A DNA stretch of 8,756 bases, taken from assembly GCA_002373165.1 (NCBI GenBank), contig DFJS01000034.1:1-8756 (forward strand). The letters are read 5' to 3'. Positions 5,381 to 8,756 of this stretch are shown one piece after another (the stretch's first letter is position 1; each line of letters opens with the position of its first letter). Under the pieces are notes generated by a model. That model was given only the letters and a program-made list of their open reading frames with translations. It was not told the origin of the DNA and searched no databases. Origin of the DNA: Ruminococcus sp. UBA3665 (GTDB lineage: Bacteria > Bacillota > Clostridia > Oscillospirales > Ruminococcaceae). Both the position numbers and the translations under genes were made by a program.

Positions 5381-6826
5381 TTGAAAAAAATTGCATATCT
5401 GATTTATAGTATTTTATTTTTCGCAGTCTGCGCCGTTCCGGGCGCGATGCTCCTGCAAAAATCCGATGACAGCACCGCCGAAAACCGCAAGCTCGCCGAA
5501 ATGCCGTCTTTCAAAGACGAGGACGGCAATTTCAATCAGAACTGGAGCAGTGAATTTCAGGCTTATGTCTCTGACCATTTCGGCTTCCGGCAGAATCTCG
5601 TCAGTATTGACAGCCAGCTGAAAGCCGATTTGCTGCATGTCTCTGCTGAGGATGATGTCATTATCGGAAAAAACGGCTGGCTGTTCTATACACCGACAGT
5701 CAATGACTTTATCGGACGGGCAACCGTCTCGGAACTCGGCATCCGGAATATCGTGCATAATCTCGAAATGATGAAAGAATATGCCGAGAGCAAAGACAGT
5801 CAGTTTGTGCTTGCCGTCGTGCCGAATAAAAATTCTGTCTATGACGAATATATGCCGGATAATTATTATCATAATGATTTCTGTAATAATTATTGGAATC
5901 TGCATTCTGCGCTGGAAACAAGTACGGTGAATGATGTCTATCTCCGGTCATATTTTTATGATTGTGCGAAATATGATATGATGCCTGAACCGTTCTATCA
6001 TAAGCAGGATACACACTGGAACAATACCGGTGCATTAATCGGCTATCGTGCCATGATGGATGCAACCGGTCTGGAATATAACCACTATGCCGACGCGCAA
6101 TATCATATCGAACAGAACTGGGAAGGCGATTTGCAGAAAATGCTCTTTCCGGATTCCGGCGTTCTGGATGAAAATCATATCTATGATATCAATTTTGATT
6201 ATCTTTATCAGGGGCATTATCTGAATTCTGATGATATTACAATTAATACCGTCAGCCCGTCCGGAACGGGTTCGCTCCTGATGTTCCGCGATTCGTTCGG
6301 CGCGGCGATCATACCCTATTTTTCGCAGAATTTCCAGACAGCAAGATATTCCAGAGCAAGGCCAAATCCGCTTTATAATCTGGAAATGACACATTTTGAT
6401 GTTGTAATTCTTGAGATTGTGGAAAGAAATATCGCATGGATGCAGAAAGAAGCTCCTATGCACGGTGCACTGAAAGCAGATTCTGTTCCGGAAGCCGATT
6501 CGCAGGGCAGTGCCGACATGTTCACAGACCAGAACGGCTCGACTTATCTGCAATTGTACGGCACGGCAGAACTGCCCGAAAATCTGACCTCTGCACCGGA
6601 ATATCTTGTCACACTGACGGATGATTCCGGCAATGCGCTTTCTTACAGGGCGTATAACTGCTATGAAGCCGATAAATTAGAATCTGAAACAATTCTTGAC
6701 AACGGCTGGTCGTTATATATTCCGCTTTCTGACCTGACGGAACAGCAGAATTATCACGCCATGCTGACAATCAGCCTTCCGGACTGCTGTATTTCATGCG
6801 ATTTGGGAGAAGTTTTTGCAGAATAA
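5381..6826 (+). CDS. AlgJ/AlgX/DHHW-type SGNH-like acyltransferase partner protein
   Basis: 481 residues from a TTG start. An N-terminal membrane anchor (KKIAYLIYSILFFAVCAVPGAMLL) is followed by the family's ENRKLAEMPSF signature at about residues 34-44, and VIIGKNGWLFY at about 93-103. The SGNH-like catalytic set is apparent: Asp210 and His212 in KQDTHWNNTGA (the D-x-H-W motif after which DHHW proteins are named, here DTHW), and Ser305 in MFRDSFGAA. The C-terminal ~100 residues after the catalytic domain look like a separate beta-rich module. In known pairs such as AlgI/AlgJ and PatA/PatB the membrane protein exports the acyl group and this kind of extracytoplasmic protein transfers it to the polymer hydroxyl. 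The gene is tightly coupled to the MBOAT gene and is the last before the shared terminator. Specificity cannot be read from sequence; a deacylase role is the main alternative. Confidence 0.87.
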   Translation: MKKIAYLIYSILFFAVCAVPGAMLLQKSDDSTAENRKLAEMPSFKDEDGNFNQNWSSEFQAYVSDHFGFRQNLVSIDSQLKADLLHVSAEDDVIIGKNGWLFYTPTVNDFIGRATVSELGIRNIVHNLEMMKEYAESKDSQFVLAVVPNKNSVYDEYMPDNYYHNDFCNNYWNLHSALETSTVNDVYLRSYFYDCAKYDMMPEPFYHKQDTHWNNTGALIGYRAMMDATGLEYNHYADAQYHIEQNWEGDLQKMLFPDSGVLDENHIYDINFDYLYQGHYLNSDDITINTVSPSGTGSLLMFRDSFGAAIIPYFSQNFQTARYSRARPNPLYNLEMTHFDVVILEIVERNIAWMQKEAPMHGALKADSVPEADSQGSADMFTDQNGSTYLQLYGTAELPENLTSAPEYLVTLTDDSGNALSYRAYNCYEADKLESETILDNGWSLYIPLSDLTEQQNYHAMLTISLPDCCISCDLGEVFAE

Positions 6827-6831
6827 ATTCA

Positions 6832-6867
6832 AAACCGGACGTACTGCAATTACAGTACATCCGGTTT
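6832..6867. terminator. Bidirectional intrinsic terminator shared by convergent genes
   Basis: AAACCGGACGTACTG (6832-6846) pairs with CAGTACATCCGGTTT (6853-6867): 14 pairs with a single C-A mismatch and a six-base loop (CAATTA). A T-rich run follows on the plus strand (TTTATTTCT) and also on the minus strand (TTTTGAATTTATT), so it can end transcription in both directions. It starts six bases after the plus-strand stop codon. On the minus strand, one arm encodes the last residues KPDVL of the GGDEF protein and the loop contains its TAA stop (6850-6852). Confidence 0.9.
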
Positions 6868-8214
6868 ATTTCTGACTTCTTTGCCGAGTTTTTCATAATA
6901 TTCTTTTTTCATAGCATACATCAGAATTTCCGCTTGCTTTATGACATTTTTTAAGTCTTCGCCTTCTGACAGACCGTATGAAATATGATAATTGCAGGAT
7001 ACAATTTCAGAATCTATCGTCTGCATGATAGTATTCAAAACTGCAATTGTTTCATGACTGAATATCAGAAACTCATCGCCGCCGATTCTGAATATTTTTT
7101 CATTTTTAAAAGAATCTCTTAAAATATCTGCGACAAATTGCAGCATCATATCTCCTGCGGCGTGACCTTTTTCGTTATTAATTTCATGCAGACCGTTCAC
7201 ATCGATATAAATGCACCGGATTTCGCCATTGCTGTAGTCAGAGCAATATTCTTCATAGCTGTTTCTGTTCAGCAGACCTGTCAGAGCATCTTTATTGGCA
7301 TTTTCCTTTGCTTCTTTTATGGCCACAAGATTGCATCTCATAATCCATGCCAGATAGATAATGAAAATAATCATACATGACAGCAGCCAATGCATTAAAT
7401 TGACATTGATTTTTTTGGCAGGTGACAATACGATATCTGATTTCACAATGATGATAAAATCCCAGTTTTCGATATTCATGGGCTTATAAGTAATCAGATA
7501 AGATTCATTGTTTAATGTAATTTCAGAATAGCCTTCTTCTTTATTTTTAATGCCGTTGATAATCGCCTGATTCTGGATATCAGATATGGTTTGATAATCA
7601 TGATCCCAGCCATTCACGACAATTTCTTCTGTATTTCTGTCTGCAATGCAGAAAGCAGTCTGTCCTTCGTAGATACTGGGTGCCCATGCTTTTACCAGAG
7701 CATCGACATCCAATTCTGTGAATAATAAGCCTCTTGTACCGCTGCCGCCGCCGATAGGGATATAATTTCTTAATACATATTTATCTTTCAGGAACGTGGA
7801 GGGCTGTAAATTGCTGATATGTTCTCCTTTTGCGATTTCTTCCTGAAAAGATATGACATTATTTTCCACATTTACATGTCTTGACTGCAATATCCTGTTA
7901 TCCGCATTGAGAATGGCAATATTAGTGATATAATTATTTACTGCATAAGTACCCATCTGATTATTGACTTCATTGGATTCCAGATCTTCAGACTGGCCTA
8001 TTACTTTAGCGAGCATTCTTAAAGATGCTTTGTCGTTTTTAAAATTACTTTCAATTTTGGAACAGGCCTCATCTGTTGTACTTAACAGAGTAGCATAGCA
8101 GTTATCTTTTTCTATATTCAAAGTGCCTATGCTGTAGATGACACCGGTTACGCCTACAATACTGCTTAAAACAACAGATGCGATCAAAAATTTGTTGACA
8201 AAATTCTGTGCCAT
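6850..8214 (-). CDS. Membrane sensor diguanylate cyclase (Cache-like sensor + GGDEF)
   Basis: 454 residues. The ATG at 8214 is nine bases from AGGAG (8224-8228); an ATG at 8220 is only three bases from it and is disfavoured. One membrane segment near residues 9-30, an extracytoplasmic region of about 240 residues, and a second membrane segment near 274-292 (LMHWLLSCMIIFIIYLAWIM). The outer region, with a long N-terminal helix and Cache/PAS-like strands (FLKDKYVLRNYIPIGG, YLITYKPM...WDFIIIV), fits a double-Cache ligand sensor. The GGDEF domain begins at DALTGLLNRNSYEE (about 309), with the substrate-site DVNGLHEIN segment and an intact GGDEF at 378-382, so c-di-GMP synthesis from two GTP is expected. 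No RxxD inhibitory site precedes the motif (FKNE there). It lies six bases behind the solute-binding-protein gene, which suggests the sensor reports on the ligand that protein binds. Confidence 0.9.
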   Translation of the reverse strand: MAQNFVNKFLIASVVLSSIVGVTGVIYSIGTLNIEKDNCYATLLSTTDEACSKIESNFKNDKASLRMLAKVIGQSEDLESNEVNNQMGTYAVNNYITNIAILNADNRILQSRHVNVENNVISFQEEIAKGEHISNLQPSTFLKDKYVLRNYIPIGGGSGTRGLLFTELDVDALVKAWAPSIYEGQTAFCIADRNTEEIVVNGWDHDYQTISDIQNQAIINGIKNKEEGYSEITLNNESYLITYKPMNIENWDFIIIVKSDIVLSPAKKINVNLMHWLLSCMIIFIIYLAWIMRCNLVAIKEAKENANKDALTGLLNRNSYEEYCSDYSNGEIRCIYIDVNGLHEINNEKGHAAGDMMLQFVADILRDSFKNEKIFRIGGDEFLIFSHETIAVLNTIMQTIDSEIVSCNYHISYGLSEGEDLKNVIKQAEILMYAMKKEYYEKLGKEVRNKPDVL

Positions 8215-8220
8215 GCGCAT

Positions 8221-8756
8221 TCACTCCTCAGATTGCAATGCAGCCTCCCAAGCATCATTCCAGCTATTCATGAGTTCATCAAAGGAATCACGGTTTATTG
8301 CGGCATCAATAAGATTTTCCAGGTGTTTGGAATCATAATTCACACCGACGGTAGCGCGGCTTATTTTTTCAAACTTTTCACTGATTGTGGCATTTGTCAC
8401 AAGATTTACACCGTCAAAATTGCCTAAGATGTCGGGATATTCATTTGTTTTCAGGACTGGTATGCTGCTGTTATGGAAATCATATTTTGATTCGTCCACT
8501 AAATACTTCACAAAAATCATAGAAGCCAGCCGTTTTTCATCGCTTAAATCTTTACTGATTCCGTAGCAGTAATTACTGCTTGCAAGTGCGTACTGTTTTC
8601 CCTGAATGGAGATAGGGAAGGGCATATAGCTGATATCCCCGCCATGTTCGCCGGCCATCTGCATCTGAGAAATTGCCCAGCTGCCGAGCACCATACAGCC
8701 GATTTCTCCGTTATTGATTCTGCCTTTGCACAATTCCCAGCTGGAAGAATGAGGGT
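8221..8756 (-). CDS. Extracellular solute-binding protein, ABC sugar type (C-terminal part)
   Basis: The frame is open to the right window edge, so only the last ~178 residues are present and the start, signal peptide and lipobox lie outside. The visible part matches family 1 (CUT1-like) solute-binding proteins: NNGEIGCMVLGSWAISQ is the conserved hinge region with GSWA, followed by DISYMPFPI, then ALASSNYCYGISKDL, where a flexible loop leads into helices RLASMIFVKYLVDES, and a C-terminal NSWNDAWEAALQSEE helix. Such proteins capture oligosaccharides or sugars at the cell surface. Length and sequence look intact with no frameshift. No permease genes lie between it and the GGDEF gene, so its role here may be sensing rather than uptake; a transporter might be upstream outside the window. 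Confidence 0.85.
   Translation of the reverse strand, partial: PHSSSWELCKGRINNGEIGCMVLGSWAISQMQMAGEHGGDISYMPFPISIQGKQYALASSNYCYGISKDLSDEKRLASMIFVKYLVDESKYDFHNSSIPVLKTNEYPDILGNFDGVNLVTNATISEKFEKISRATVGVNYDSKHLENLIDAAINRDSFDELMNSWNDAWEAALQSEE
8224..8228 (-). promoter_or_regulatory. Ribosome binding site of the GGDEF gene
   Basis: On the minus strand TGAGGAGTGA contains AGGAG directly before the TGA stop (8221-8223) of the upstream solute-binding-protein gene. The spacing favours the second ATG, at 8214, and the arrangement suggests translational coupling of the two proteins. Confidence 0.65.

Noticed and set aside
7138..7380. 80-codon plus-strand ORF with a hydrophobic stretch
   Set aside because: Antisense of the GGDEF domain start and the second membrane segment; no independent start signals.

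Overview
The window looks like chromosomal DNA of a gut or rumen Firmicute close to Ruminococcus (Oscillospiraceae). The grounds are AGGAGG-type ribosome binding sites that repeatedly sit on the stop codon of the preceding gene, a dockerin with the Ruminococcus-style 'AxxIL.YAA' helices, long choline/glucan-binding-like repeats, a DHHW/AlgJ-like protein and a solute-binding-protein/GGDEF pair. This assignment is inference from protein style; no 16S or marker gene is present.

Region 1 (1-439). The window opens inside what reads as the C-terminal end of a DDE-type insertion-sequence transposase. About 300 bases of AT-rich non-coding DNA follow, ending in a strong extended -10 promoter (366-394) for the first large gene. 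A second promoter candidate and a small palindrome lie further upstream.

Region 2 (440-6826, + strand). Four collinear genes: (a) a secreted 836-residue protein with signal peptide, N-terminal dockerin-like pair of calcium loops, about 27 aromatic cell-wall/glucan-binding-type repeats and a C-terminal transglutaminase-like domain with an apparent Cys-His-Asp triad; (b) a probable lipoprotein with a 150-residue low-complexity linker and a small C-terminal domain; (c) an AlgI-like MBOAT O-acyltransferase; (d) its probable partner, an AlgJ/DHHW-type SGNH-like protein. Genes a-b (12 nt apart) and c-d (13 nt apart) are tightly packed; a hairpin separates b from c. Together they could present and modify material at the cell surface: c and d would O-acylate an extracellular polymer, a would bind a polymer or glycan and act on protein or peptide through its transglutaminase fold, and b is a membrane-anchored surface protein of unknown role.

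Region 3 (6850-8756, - strand, convergent). A two-gene unit read from the right edge: the C-terminal part of an extracellular solute-binding protein, then a membrane GGDEF protein with a large extracytoplasmic sensor region. This looks like a nutrient-sensing c-di-GMP module. The two convergent units share one bidirectional hairpin terminator, and the stop codon of the GGDEF gene lies in its loop.

The most unusual items are the dockerin/repeat/transglutaminase architecture with a very recent 180-bp internal duplication, and the solute-binding-protein/diguanylate-cyclase pair next to an acylation operon.
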